Shown: in pieces, positions 8,023-15,699 of the stretch
Layout of the letters: each line of letters starts with the position of its first letter
Position numbering within the stretch: position 1 is the stretch's first letter
DNA from: Taklimakanibacter deserti
Lineage (GTDB): Bacteria > Pseudomonadota > Alphaproteobacteria > Rhizobiales > Aestuariivirgaceae
Length of the DNA: 64,000 nt
Reading direction: 5' to 3'
NCBI GenBank assembly: GCA_003574785.1
Contig: QORU01000001.1
Span: forward strand, 496,001-560,000
Position numbers and translations under genes: made by a program
Notes under the pieces: generated by a model
What the model saw: the letters and a program-made list of their open reading frames with translations, nothing else
What the model was told of the DNA's origin: nothing
The model's database searches: none

Positions 8023-8709
8023 ATGACGGGATATGGCCAGTTCTGCTCGGTCGCGCGCGCCCATGAAGTGCTGGGCGGGAGATGGACCTTGCTCGTCGTG
8101 CGTGAGCTCCTCAACGGCAGCCGGCGCTTCAACGACCTCCGCCGCGGAATCCCCCGCATCTCACGTACCATGCTTTCGGAGCGCCTGCAGGCGCTGGCTT
8201 CAGCGGGCGTCGTGACACGCATCGATGGCGGGCAGGGGCCCGAATATGAGCTCACCGAAGCGGGCAGGGAGCTCGCCCAACTGGTGGGCCAGCTCGCCCA
8301 GTGGGGTCAGCGATGGCTGCCGCGGCGAGCCAGCGATGAAGATCTCGATGTCGAGCCGCTCTTGATCGACATGCAGAGACGCGTCCGGTTCGAGGCGGTC
8401 CCCAAGGAACCGTTCATCATCCGCTTCGATATTGCCGGCAGTCAGCGGCGCTTCCTGCTGATCAGCCCCTTGGAGGCTTCGCTCTGCACCCACAATCCGG
8501 GCTTCCCGGAGCTGGTGCGAGTGAAGGCGCCCCTTGCCGCCCTGGTCGCCTGGTGGCGCGGCGATGTGAGTTTCCTCGCGGCGCAAAGGATGGGCTTGTC
8601 GCTCAACGGAACACGGGCGCTGACCCGTTCCTTCCCGGCGTGGTTCGACCGGTATCTGTTCGCCGGGATCGGCCCCATGCGCGACGGCAGGAGGTCGTCT
8701 GCCGCATGA
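8023..8709 (+). CDS. HxlR family transcriptional regulator with C-terminal extension
   Basis: This 228-aa protein carries the HxlR core at residues 1-100 (FCSVARAHEVLGGRWTLLVVRELL, then RRGIPRISRTMLSERL). It also has a C-terminal domain of about 120 residues resembling the SCP2-like tail of some larger HxlR proteins. The cysteine at residue 8 is in the usual sensor position. Its stop codon overlaps the ATG of the DUF488 gene (ATGA), which means translational coupling. A TTG start at 8005 is a weaker alternative. Confidence 0.87.
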   Translation: MTGYGQFCSVARAHEVLGGRWTLLVVRELLNGSRRFNDLRRGIPRISRTMLSERLQALASAGVVTRIDGGQGPEYELTEAGRELAQLVGQLAQWGQRWLPRRASDEDLDVEPLLIDMQRRVRFEAVPKEPFIIRFDIAGSQRRFLLISPLEASLCTHNPGFPELVRVKAPLAALVAWWRGDVSFLAAQRMGLSLNGTRALTRSFPAWFDRYLFAGIGPMRDGRRSSAA

Positions 8710-9092
8710 CCGTCAGGATCGTTCGCCTCGGCACACCGCGCCACCGGCAAGAGGGAACGCGCATCGGCGCCGTGCGGCGTCCGCCGCGCGGTGTGCGAAA
8801 GGAACGCTACGCAAAGGACGACTGGTTCGACGTCTGGTATCCCGAGCTCTCGCCAAGCACCGATCTCGTATCGAGAGCCCTGGCCGCGCAGACCGATGCC
8901 GAATGGAAGAATTTCGCGCGTGCCTTCCGGGCCGAGATGAACGAGCCGATGCCACGGCGCACGCTCGACCTTCTCGCGGCCCTTTCACACGATGCGCATT
9001 TTTCGATCGGCTGCTATTGCGAGAACGAAGGGCGCTGCCATCGTTCGGTGTTGCGCGCACTTCTGGCGGAACGCGGCGCCCGCGTCGCCTGA
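8706..9092 (+). CDS. DUF488 family protein
   Basis: This 128-aa protein belongs to the YeaO-like branch of DUF488. Key features are the N-terminal IVRLGTPR, the WFDVWYPELSPS segment, and the cysteine cluster near the C-terminus (GCYCENEGRCHRSVL). The family is conserved in bacteria but no activity is settled. The start overlaps the stop of the HxlR gene by 4 bp, so the pair is co-translated and the regulator probably controls it. Confidence 0.85.
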   Translation: MTVRIVRLGTPRHRQEGTRIGAVRRPPRGVRKERYAKDDWFDVWYPELSPSTDLVSRALAAQTDAEWKNFARAFRAEMNEPMPRRTLDLLAALSHDAHFSIGCYCENEGRCHRSVLRALLAERGARVA

Positions 9093-9179
9093 TCCATCAG
9101 GCGGTCCGGATTCCGTACCTCACGCTTGGGGCCGCCTGGTCCATAGCTCCCGCATTCGCTGTTCGCGGAGGAATGATCC

Positions 9180-10109
9180 ATGGCGGTTGCGACTAACATT
9201 CTCGAAGCCATCGGCCGCACGCCTTTGGTCGAGCTCAGGAGGATCGTGCCGTCCGGCCATGCCCGTGTCCTGGTCAAGCTCGAAGGGGCGAACCCGACCG
9301 GCAACATGAAGGACCGGATGGCGAAGGCCGCCATCGAGGCCGCGGAAGCGGATGGGAGGCTGAGGCCCGGCGGTACTGTCGTCGAATATACCGGCGGCTC
9401 GACCGGCGCTTCTCTGGCACTCGTCTGCGCCGCCAAAGGCTATGGACTCAAGATCGTCACCTCCGACGCCTTCAGCGCGGAGAAGACTCGCACGACGCAG
9501 GCCTTCGGCGCCGAGATCATTCTCGTTCCGAGCGACGACAAAAGGATCACCGAGGACCTGATCCGGCGGATGATCGATAAAGCCCGGGAGATCAGCCGGG
9601 CGCCCGGGCATTGGTGGTTCGACCAGCTCAACAACAAAGATGCGGCGGCGGGCTATCATCCGATGGGCGAGGAAATCTGGACGCAATCCGGCGGGAAGGT
9701 CGACGCCTTTGTGCAGTCGGTGGGTTCCGCTCACTCCCTCAACGGTGTCGCGAGAATCCTGCGCGGGCACAATCCGGATCTGCATGTCGCCGCCGCCGAG
9801 CCGGCCGAGTCGGCCGTGCTGTCCGGCAAGCCGAAGGGCGCCCACAAGATCGAAGGCATCGGCATCGGCTTTCTCCCGCCGCAGTGGCGACCGGACGAGG
9901 TCGACGAGACGATCTCGGCCACGACCGAGGAGGCCGTGCTCATGTGCCGCCGCCTGGCGCGGGAGGAGGGCATCTTTGCCGGCACATCGTCAGGGCTCAA
10001 TGCGATCGCGGCGCTGCGCGTGGCCGAACGCCTCGGCTCCGATGCGACCGTGGCGACGATCATGATCGATTCCGGTCTCAGATATCTGAGCACGGATGTC
10101 TATCGGTAA
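9180..10109 (+). CDS. Cysteine synthase-like PLP enzyme, divergent
   Basis: This 309-aa enzyme belongs to the CysK/CBS branch of fold-type II PLP proteins. K44 in NPTGNMKDRMA is the expected Schiff-base lysine. The substrate loop reads EYTGGSTGASLAL rather than the usual EPTSGNTG, and the phosphate-cup segment reads SVGSAHSLNG where CysK has GTGGT. GIFAGTSSG near residue 265 holds the pyridine-N ligand region. These changes suggest a substrate other than O-acetylserine. It is preceded by GCGGAGG. No Fe-S or sulfur assimilation genes are adjacent. Confidence 0.8.
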   Translation: MAVATNILEAIGRTPLVELRRIVPSGHARVLVKLEGANPTGNMKDRMAKAAIEAAEADGRLRPGGTVVEYTGGSTGASLALVCAAKGYGLKIVTSDAFSAEKTRTTQAFGAEIILVPSDDKRITEDLIRRMIDKAREISRAPGHWWFDQLNNKDAAAGYHPMGEEIWTQSGGKVDAFVQSVGSAHSLNGVARILRGHNPDLHVAAAEPAESAVLSGKPKGAHKIEGIGIGFLPPQWRPDEVDETISATTEEAVLMCRRLAREEGIFAGTSSGLNAIAALRVAERLGSDATVATIMIDSGLRYLSTDVYR

Positions 10110-10234
10110 GAGGAACCGGCAATGCGGCGCCACGACCTGTGCGATCTTGCAAATTCGGGCTGCAAGATTGCGCTCTCCTCTAACGTTCATTCGTCTCCTA
10201 TCTTCCGGGCATCACTGCAAGATGGAGGTAAATC

Positions 10235-10660
10235 ATGGGTGCTCCTTCTCCCGAATTTTCCAATCTATGGCTGGCGCGCGCGTTCAATGCGCAAGATGTC
10301 GAAGCGGCGGCGGCGCTCTATCATCCGGACGCCGCGATCGTTCAGGTGGACGAGGTCCATGGCGGCACCGTCATTGCGCGCGGCGCCGACGCCATCCGCG
10401 CAACCATGGCCGCCTATATCGACCTGAAGCCGCATATGGACGTCATTACCCACCACGTCACGATCGCCGGCGACTTCGCCATGACGCGCTCGCAATGGCT
10501 GATCACCGGCGAGCACAAGGACGGCAAGCCGATCGAAGTCCATCATCACGGCATGGAGGTGCACCGGAAGGGTGCCGATGGCAGCTGGTACTTCTTCATG
10601 GATCATCCGTTCGGCGCCGACGCCGACTGGGCCGTCGCGCGACCGCCGCGCACCGATTGA
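10235..10660 (+). CDS. NTF2-like (SnoaL/DUF4440-type) protein
   Basis: This 141-aa protein shows the compact alpha/beta cone pattern of the NTF2-like superfamily. It has an N-terminal helix (FSNLWLARAFNAQDVEAAAALYHPDAAI), a middle GADAIRATMAAYIDLKP, and C-terminal strands with HHHGMEVHRKGADGSWYFFMDHPF. Members include ketosteroid-isomerase-like enzymes and binding proteins; no substrate can be named. A GATGGAGG ribosome site precedes the start. Confidence 0.82.
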   Translation: MGAPSPEFSNLWLARAFNAQDVEAAAALYHPDAAIVQVDEVHGGTVIARGADAIRATMAAYIDLKPHMDVITHHVTIAGDFAMTRSQWLITGEHKDGKPIEVHHHGMEVHRKGADGSWYFFMDHPFGADADWAVARPPRTD

Positions 10661-10782
10661 GCTCGTCGGTGGAGAAATACCTGCCGGCCCATCGTCGGTA
10701 CTGACGATCTGTAAGCTATTCGTAAGTCCAGCTCCATCACGCTTCGTCCGGTATGGACCCCGATGAGCGAAAGGATAATGCG

Positions 10783-11046
10783 ATGAGCACGACGACCCGA
10801 ACCCGAGGCGGCGTCTGCCAGGACTGGAACAACCGGATTCAAGCCGAAAGGCGAGAGCTCGATCGATTGCAGCGTGAGCTCGACGGCAACGTTGCCCGTC
10901 TCAAAGAGCTGGAGCAGGCGCCCCATCCGGACCTGGCCCAGATCGCGGCGCTGAAAGCGCGGATCACCGTGCTCAAAGCCCGGGTCGAGGAATTGACCGC
11001 CGGCATTGTTGCCGAGGAAGCGGACTACGAATTCTTCTGCGGTTAA
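10783..11046 (+). CDS. Small coiled-coil protein, unrecognised
   Basis: This 87-aa protein is almost entirely a predicted coiled coil, with heptad-like leucines through RELDRLQRELDGNVARLKEL and IAALKARITVLKARVEEL. It begins with a short polar stretch and ends EADYEFFCG. An in-frame ATG at 10753 exists, but AAAGGA before 10783 supports the later start. A strong terminator follows at 11104. The function is unknown. Confidence 0.6.
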   Translation: MSTTTRTRGGVCQDWNNRIQAERRELDRLQRELDGNVARLKELEQAPHPDLAQIAALKARITVLKARVEELTAGIVAEEADYEFFCG

Positions 11047-11103
11047 GTCACATGCGGGGCGCGCTCGGCTCGTCCGGCGATAAGGTGCGTTCCGCTGCTC
11101 AGT

Positions 11104-11133
11104 CCCGCCGGTCCGACAGCCGGCGGGGTTTTT
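11104..11133 (+). terminator. Rho-independent terminator
   Basis: A perfect 8-bp stem, CCCGCCGG (11104-11111) with CCGGCGGG (11120-11127), has an 8-nt loop and is followed by GTTTTT. It ends the transcript of the small coiled-coil gene 58 bp upstream. Confidence 0.85.
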
Positions 11134-11206
11134 CTCGGAAAGCTGCCCGAAAATAACTGTGGCGAGGGCAGGCGCGACGCCTGACCCTTCATCTCGTCGT
11201 GGTTCC

Positions 11207-11755
11207 TCAGAACCGCTGCCCGAGCTTGCTCAGCATCCCTTTGCAGCTGGGAGACAAGTCAGGAGCGTGCGACACGAGGCAGGACAGTGCGCCACCCCCG
11301 AGGATGCGTATGCCGGCGCAGAACTTGCGATAGTCGCCGCCGCAGGCCTCGCGCATGACGAGGAGTTCCTGGCCTGGCTCCAGCACGATGACGACCGGCT
11401 TCGACTGGCTGCCGGTAGTCGCCTGTGGGGCTGCTGCTCCGCCGCTGCCGCCTGACGTCGTTGCGGAGCTGCTGGGCGCCGCAGCGCCGTTGCTACCGCC
11501 CGAGGTCGATGCCGATCCGCCGGTCGCCGCCTTCACCGCCTGCTGGCAGGAGGCGGAGAGGCTGGCGATGTTCTTTTCCAGACACTGAAGCGCGGCCGCT
11601 CCGCCTGTCGGGACGCTGGCGCAATAGGTGCGGTAGTCGCTCTGGCACGACGCGCGGATCGCCTGCTGCTGGGCCTGTGTCGGCGTCGCTTGCGCCTCAG
11701 CGATACCGCTCAGCATGGACGCGGCCGCCAGCATGATGACAATAGAGTTCCTCAA
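11207..11755 (-). CDS. Exported Cys-rich repeat (GLG1-type) protein
   Basis: This 182-aa protein has a signal peptide (about residues 1-22) and two Cys-rich GLG1-like modules of about 45 residues. The first contains CQSDYRTYCASVPTGG with CLEKN, the second CGGDYRKFCAGIRILGG with CLVSH. They are joined by a Gly/Ser/Ala-rich linker (about residues 78-112). It is probably periplasmic or surface-attached, with disulfides within each module. The start is a TTG at 11755, chosen because AGGGAGGAA lies just upstream. The function of bacterial members is not established. Confidence 0.75.
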   Translation of the reverse strand: MRNSIVIMLAAASMLSGIAEAQATPTQAQQQAIRASCQSDYRTYCASVPTGGAAALQCLEKNIASLSASCQQAVKAATGGSASTSGGSNGAAAPSSSATTSGGSGGAAAPQATTGSQSKPVVIVLEPGQELLVMREACGGDYRKFCAGIRILGGGALSCLVSHAPDLSPSCKGMLSKLGQRF

Positions 11756-12155
11756 GGCTTCCTCCCTCTGGAAAGGCATGAATTGGAAGTGGTTGCGGCT
11801 CGGCCGAGGACGCGGGCGACCACTGGCCGGCGCAGCCAGACTGCACTTCTTACGTTGCGGAAGCAATACTGGATTGAGATTCAATGCTTGGAAATTTTCG
11901 GGGCGTCGCGCCGCCGCAAGGAGCAAGCTTGAAGTGAATGTTGCAGTGGTGCGGCAAAGGCAGAAATTCTCGCCGGCATCGATCTGCCTGTCCTGTGCGT
12001 TGCTCTCCGAACGACAGGCCGGAGCCGAGCTTCGGATCATCAGACAGCGCACTGACAAGTCAATCAGCGTCGGTTCTTCTGTCACAAGCGAGAAGACGGA
12101 TGACGAAGAGCTCGTTTTCCCCGCCTCAGCCAACCTAATCTCGTGATGCTGCCCT
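11756..12155. other. Gap without a convincing gene
   Basis: About 400 bp separate two reverse-strand genes. Reading frames on both strands lack ribosome sites and protein-like composition. It probably carries the promoter of the Cys-rich repeat gene and the 3' end of the small membrane protein transcript. Confidence 0.4.
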
Positions 12156-12404
12156 CTAAGGCTGGGTCGTAGACGGCTGAGTGGTGGACGGTTGAGTGGT
12201 TGTGGTGCCCTGTTCGGTGGTCGATGGTTGGGCGGGCTGCTCGGTCGTGGTCGATGGCTGGGCCGGCTGCTCAGTCGTGGTCGTTGCGGGTGGCGCCGTT
12301 GCTTCTCTCGTGCCGCCGAACCAACCTGCGGGATAGCCGATGATGAGCAACAGGACGATGACGACAATGACGCCAATCACGATATTTCGCGTGTTAGGGT
12401 TCAT
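12156..12404 (-). CDS. Small single-pass membrane protein with Thr/Pro/Gln repeats
   Basis: This 82-aa protein starts with a short cytoplasmic segment. One hydrophobic helix follows (about residues 8-24, IVIGVIVVIVLLLIIGY), then a low-complexity tail built from EQPAQPSTT-like units and TTQPS units. A GGAGGGAG ribosome site precedes the ATG. The tail is probably extracytoplasmic and flexible. Such proteins are frequent in Rhizobiales, but I know of no assigned role. The DNA of the tail is itself repetitive, so its length may vary. Confidence 0.65.
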   Translation of the reverse strand: MNPNTRNIVIGVIVVIVLLLIIGYPAGWFGGTREATAPPATTTTEQPAQPSTTTEQPAQPSTTEQGTTTTQPSTTQPSTTQP

Positions 12405-12544
12405 GGGCTCAACTCCCTCCGTTCGCCTAACGTGACGTGAGCATTGTGGCGTTTTTCAAGTCGGCCAAGGTCCCCCCTGAACTTTTTCGTTCTCTATACG
12501 TTCTTCTGATGCTCTCTGCTCTTTCAAAACCCTGAGGCAAATAG

Positions 12545-12575
12545 AAAACCCCGCCGAGGGGACAGGCGGGGTTTT
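12545..12575. terminator. Bidirectional terminator
   Basis: AAAACCCCGCC (12545-12555) pairs perfectly with GGCGGGGTTTT (12565-12575) around a 9-nt loop. The A and T tracts make it work on either strand. On the reverse strand it would end the transcript of the 80-aa protein gene at 12785-13027. The rest of 12405-12784 holds no gene I can support. Confidence 0.8.
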
Positions 12576-12784
12576 CCTTGTAGGGTTCCGCTCGCTTCGG
12601 GGAAAAGCTTGCGGTCGGGATTGCATAGTAACTGTAGTGCCGACGAAGAATGGGGAGATTCTTGTCCGTCAGCGTCTGGATGTTACCGAGCTTGGGATCG
12701 ATATCAAACTGGACCTTGGATCGCTTTACTAAACCTTCGGATAGGTCTGACGAGGGGCCGGGAGTATGGCGGGCCAAACCCAAG

Positions 12785-13027
12785 TCACGATGGGTCGTCC
12801 TCGTCCGATGATGCGCGCTCCAGAGCGTTCAATATCTGCTCCATATCGGAGAGGTCGTCAGTTTGAGTGGTCTCGAGATCCTGAAGGATGCATTCCGCTT
12901 CGGTCGGGTCCTTGCCCATGGCTACCAGCGCGGCAACGATCTGCTTTTGCGCTTCGACATAAGCTGCGCTTTGCTTGGCGTGCCGCTGCGCCGCTGCCAA
13001 ATACTCAAGCAGAACTGCTCTTTGCAT
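12785..13027 (-). CDS. Small helical protein of a Rhizobiales-type family
   Basis: This 80-aa protein (MQRAVLLEYLAAAQRHAKQS onwards) resembles small proteins common in Bradyrhizobium and relatives. It has an N-terminal helix, then an amphipathic helix QKQIVAALVAMGKDPTEAECIL and a C-terminal helix with DMEQILNALE. The ribosome site is weak (AGGGCC). It is probably a soluble two- to three-helix or coiled-coil protein. Function unknown; the similarity is from memory of such sequences, not a search. Confidence 0.6.
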   Translation of the reverse strand: MQRAVLLEYLAAAQRHAKQSAAYVEAQKQIVAALVAMGKDPTEAECILQDLETTQTDDLSDMEQILNALERASSDEDDPS

Positions 13028-13289
13028 GCGCCGGCCCTGACAGCGAGGCTCGCCAGCAACGGCCGACCGGATACGGCGCGATCCGGCGAGCCTGGCCTTT
13101 CCCGCGATCCCCGGAGAGGGATCATGTCCGGGGAATGTGAGACTGGGCGCCCTAAGGGAAGGCTGCCTTAGCATAGGTGAATCGCAGGTCCGAAATTTCG
13201 CGCCGAAGATCCGCACATGGCGCGAAGCATATTTCGGAACTTCTCGAGGAGCCATCGCGTTGGCGCACGCACGAGGGAGGGGTTGCGCC

Positions 13290-13481
13290 ATGCATCTCAC
13301 AGATGTTTCCGCAGAAGACAGCAGGCAGCTCTTGGCGGCACCCAATGCCATGTCGATTGTCGCGCTGGAGCGCCAGAACCTACATGAAAAAATCGTTCGC
13401 CTGCGCGCGCTCCGGGAAGCGGCAGGGGCCGAGGCGGAAAAGGGGCTGACGGACGAGAAAGTTTCAGTGCGCCGTAGGTGA
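13290..13481 (+). CDS. Small coiled-coil protein, copy 1 of a duplicated sequence
   Basis: This 63-aa product starts at ATG 13290 behind GGGAGGGG. The core LERQNLHEKIVRLRALREAA is a heptad-type helix. The 3' half is repeated, with small gaps, at 15186-15281, so this family has at least one more copy nearby. The function is unknown. Of the rest of the surroundings, 13028-13289 shows nothing I can support. Confidence 0.45.
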   Translation: MHLTDVSAEDSRQLLAAPNAMSIVALERQNLHEKIVRLRALREAAGAEAEKGLTDEKVSVRRR

Positions 13482-13779
13482 ACCGGCATCCTACCGGGGG
13501 AAGCGGCGGACCTTGAAATTCGTCACGCTGACGCCTGATGGTGTGTCGATGATTACTCGACAGGCCGACCCGATCACAACAGTCTCCGTAAATCAAGGCG
13601 TGCTCAGCGCCTCGTTTTTCCGGTCGGCTTTCGTCCGGTTCGAGCAGCGTCATGGCGAGGGTGAAGCCGATCTTGGGCACGCCGGCTGTGATCGCACCGT
13701 CGACGACGTTGCCGTGGAGCAGGGAGAGGCACGAAAGGCTGGAAGCTAGGCTGGCCAACACAAACGGTATATCGAAGAG

Positions 13780-13803
13780 CCCCGTCGGCCACGGCCGGCG
13801 GGG
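13780..13803 (+). terminator. Terminator or attenuator hairpin before the Ntn-hydrolase-like gene
   Basis: CCCCGTCGGCC (13780-13790) pairs with GGCCGGCGGGG (13793-13803) with one G-T pair, followed by TTTCTCGTTT. The T-tract is interrupted, so termination may be partial. It lies 41 bp upstream of the leader ORF. I see no good promoter between them, so it may act as an attenuator for the downstream gene. The interval 13482-13779 holds no convincing gene. Confidence 0.6.
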
Positions 13804-13844
13804 TTTCTCGTTTACCAGGCAACGGTGTAAAAGGAGGTTCTCCG

Positions 13845-13874
13845 GTGGCGCGTAACTCTCTGGCATCAGGATGA
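13845..13874 (+). CDS. Nine-codon leader ORF coupled to the next gene
   Basis: GTG at 13845 is preceded by AAAAGGAGG at a good distance and opens a 9-codon frame (MARNSLASG). Its TGA (13872-13874) overlaps the ATG (13871) of the Ntn-hydrolase-like gene. That gene has only a weak ribosome site of its own, so translation is probably delivered by coupling from this leader. Confidence 0.5.
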   Translation: MARNSLASG

Positions 13875-14773
13875 CACTGGTCCTCACCATACAAGGACGG
13901 GAAGCGGTTTGGCTCCTTGCCGATCGCCGCCTCTCATTTGCGGGCCGACTGCCGCGGGATGACGGTCGAAAAGTGATGTGTCTCGAGACGTCCGATGGCG
14001 TCGCTATTGTCGGTTATGCCGGTCTTGGGAGCACAACTCTTGGGACAGAGCCTGCCGATTGGATGGTTTCAGTATTGAGGGGGCGCAATCTGCCGCTCGA
14101 AGAATCGCTCGGTACAATTTCGAGAGCAGTCAGGGAGCAGTTTCCGCGTCATCTACAAAATATTCCAAAGCGCTTTCCAGCGAAGCACGCGATAGTCGCA
14201 ACCGCATTCGTGGGTGACCAAGTTCGCTGCTATTCGATCGAAATTGAACTTCGTGCGAGCGGTGAACCGTATTTTCTTTTTACCAGGCACATGAAAGCGA
14301 ATGCCGAAGTTCCTGTGGTTGGCGTCGCCGGCAGTGGAATGCCCTATATTTTGAGGTCCGGCCCGTGGCGCCGTCCTTTGCTGAGACTGGTGCGCAGCTA
14401 TGACAAGGGCAAAGTCCATGCGCGGACCGTTGCGGATCAATTGGCTAAATTGAATGACGAAGTTCACAATGGAACCCCGGATGGAACGGTTGGCCCCAGA
14501 TGCGTTGTTGTGTGGCGCAATCGCGTGGATGGCATATACCAAGGTGGCGGAGGCCATCAATTTTTTATATCAGGCAAGCGCGAACGGGAGAAACCGCCGC
14601 TTCCATCGATTTCGTGCGGCATGGATGTAGAGGCCGTGTTTAATGCGCTCCTGCCCCACATGAAAGAACATCTTTCTGCGGCGCTGAAAGGTAAACCAAC
14701 AGCCGTGGATGAGGCGCAAATTCATGCAGACTTAGCCAAGTTGCCTGACAAGCCTGACGAGCGCTTGCGATAG
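13871..14773 (+). CDS. Proteasome/HslV-like Ntn hydrolase candidate
   Basis: This 300-aa protein is not a standard annotated family that I can name. After removal of the initiator Met the chain starts with Thr1. Asp17 falls in WLLADRRLS, Lys33 in DDGRKVM, and Gly47 in VAIVGYAGLG. VVGVAGSGMPY (Ser154) resembles the GSGG segment of HslV and proteasome beta subunits. This is the spacing of the Thr1-Asp17-Lys33 catalytic set. A C-terminal extension of about 100 residues includes GPRCVVVWRNR and YQGGGGHQFF. It would be a cytoplasmic N-terminal nucleophile hydrolase, perhaps a self-compartmentalising peptidase; substrate unknown. The DNA is more AT-rich than its neighbours, suggesting transfer. Confidence 0.6.
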   Translation: MTLVLTIQGREAVWLLADRRLSFAGRLPRDDGRKVMCLETSDGVAIVGYAGLGSTTLGTEPADWMVSVLRGRNLPLEESLGTISRAVREQFPRHLQNIPKRFPAKHAIVATAFVGDQVRCYSIEIELRASGEPYFLFTRHMKANAEVPVVGVAGSGMPYILRSGPWRRPLLRLVRSYDKGKVHARTVADQLAKLNDEVHNGTPDGTVGPRCVVVWRNRVDGIYQGGGGHQFFISGKREREKPPLPSISCGMDVEAVFNALLPHMKEHLSAALKGKPTAVDEAQIHADLAKLPDKPDERLR

Positions 14774-14926
14774 CAGAGACTGCATATGGGTATTGTGTCA
14801 TCGAACGTTGGCAAACAATACTGATCACAACGCGAACGGGCAAGAGTCAAATAAATCCGTAAGCTGAACTATCTTTCTTACACTTGGCGTGCTTAGAACC
14901 GATCTCCACAACAGATCGAGGTAAAC

Positions 14927-15136
14927 ATGAAACTCGCATCCTTCGAGGTGCCAGCCAATGTTGATGTCATTCTTTGGCTCATCCACAAATGCCCTGGACT
15001 TTCTGAAAGCGAGATTGCGGACCGCCTTTTTGGTCGGGATGTACAGCAGCTTGTAAATGGCGATGTTCGCCTGCTGCTCAACAAGGAACTGATCGAACGG
15101 AGAGGTGAAGGGCCGTTTCGGCTATATCCCGTCTAA
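14927..15136 (+). CDS. Small winged-helix-like protein
   Basis: This 69-aa protein has a GAGGT ribosome site. It reads as one winged helix: helix VDVILWLIHKCPG, recognition-type helices LSESEIADRLFG and VQQLVNGDVRLLLNKELIERR, and a short wing GEGPFRLYPV. It may bind DNA or act as a protein partner. It follows the Ntn-hydrolase-like gene by 153 bp on the same strand, so they could be functionally related. No specific family recognised. Confidence 0.6.
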   Translation: MKLASFEVPANVDVILWLIHKCPGLSESEIADRLFGRDVQQLVNGDVRLLLNKELIERRGEGPFRLYPV

Positions 15137-15185
15137 GCATCACGCTTACTAAGTCCGTCGGTTCAGTCTTCGCTTGGCGGGCTTT

Positions 15186-15281
15186 CTACATGAAAAAACC
15201 GTTCGCCTGCGAGCGCTGCGGGAAGCGGTAGAAGCGGAAAAGGGGCTGACTGAGAAATTGGGTTCGAGAAAAAGTGCTTGA
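15186..15281 (+). pseudogene. Fragmentary copy 2 of the small coiled-coil ORF
   Basis: This stretch repeats 13382-13463 with about 85 percent identity and two small in-frame deletions. It encodes LHEKTVRLRALREAVEAEKG and then diverges. No start codon with a ribosome site is visible in frame. The TGA at 15279-15281 falls inside the 37-bp att repeat. It looks like the 3' remnant of a paralogue at the chromosomal edge of the tRNA-Asn island. Confidence 0.5.
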
Positions 15282-15308
15282 AAAAGGTGGCTCCCCTGGC
15301 CGGACTCG
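15272..15308. repeat. Distal att copy of the tRNA-Asn remnant island
   Basis: These 37 bp match 16849-16885 at 36 positions (one T/G difference at 15297). The last 21 bp correspond to the 3' end of tRNA-Asn including the encoded CCA. Direct repeats of a tRNA 3' end are the classic trace of integrase-mediated insertion. Confidence 0.75.
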
Positions 15309-15433
15309 GAGAGACCAGAATTCAGCATATTAACACTATCGGATACTCTGCGTGCAATTTGCCTCTATGCGTGCCCCGCACCACCTTCTTTGGCATTCAA
15401 GTCCCCTCACTCTGCTCAGCAGATTGTGTTCAC

Positions 15434-15661
15434 TTACCCATTGCCAACGTGTCCACCTTCCGCCTTGAGTGCTTCGAGGAACTTGCTTGCTTCTTTCAAG
15501 AAGTGATGCCAGTTCGGCACTGTCTTGCCAGCGGCTTGTATGGCGATCTCACCCGTACGAATTGCGTCGACTTCACCAATACTGTCTCCATATGGATCAT
15601 GGCCAGCTGCACGGCGTAGAGCTTTGGCGTCCTTCGAGACTGCCTGATCATGGCTTGTCAT
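15434..15661 (-). CDS. Small soluble protein within the tRNA-Asn remnant island
   Basis: This 75-aa product is preceded by GAGGTGAGG. It is hydrophilic, with a C-terminal helix (NWHHFLKEASKFLEALKAEG). I do not recognise it. It lies between the two att copies, upstream of and on the same strand as the KTSC lipoprotein gene, which is transcribed towards it. The interval 15309-15433 shows nothing I can support. Confidence 0.5.
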   Translation of the reverse strand: MTSHDQAVSKDAKALRRAAGHDPYGDSIGEVDAIRTGEIAIQAAGKTVPNWHHFLKEASKFLEALKAEGGHVGNG

Positions 15662-15699
15662 GCCTCACCTCTTTTCCATTGCTCATTTCCGCCCCTTCT

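Noticed and set aside
12427..12783. 118-codon reverse frame
   Set aside because: It starts with a TTG without a ribosome site and is read through the bidirectional terminator at 12545-12575.
13513..13749. 78-codon forward frame before the hairpin at 13780
   Set aside because: TTG start without a good ribosome site and no recognisable pattern; kept out for lack of support.
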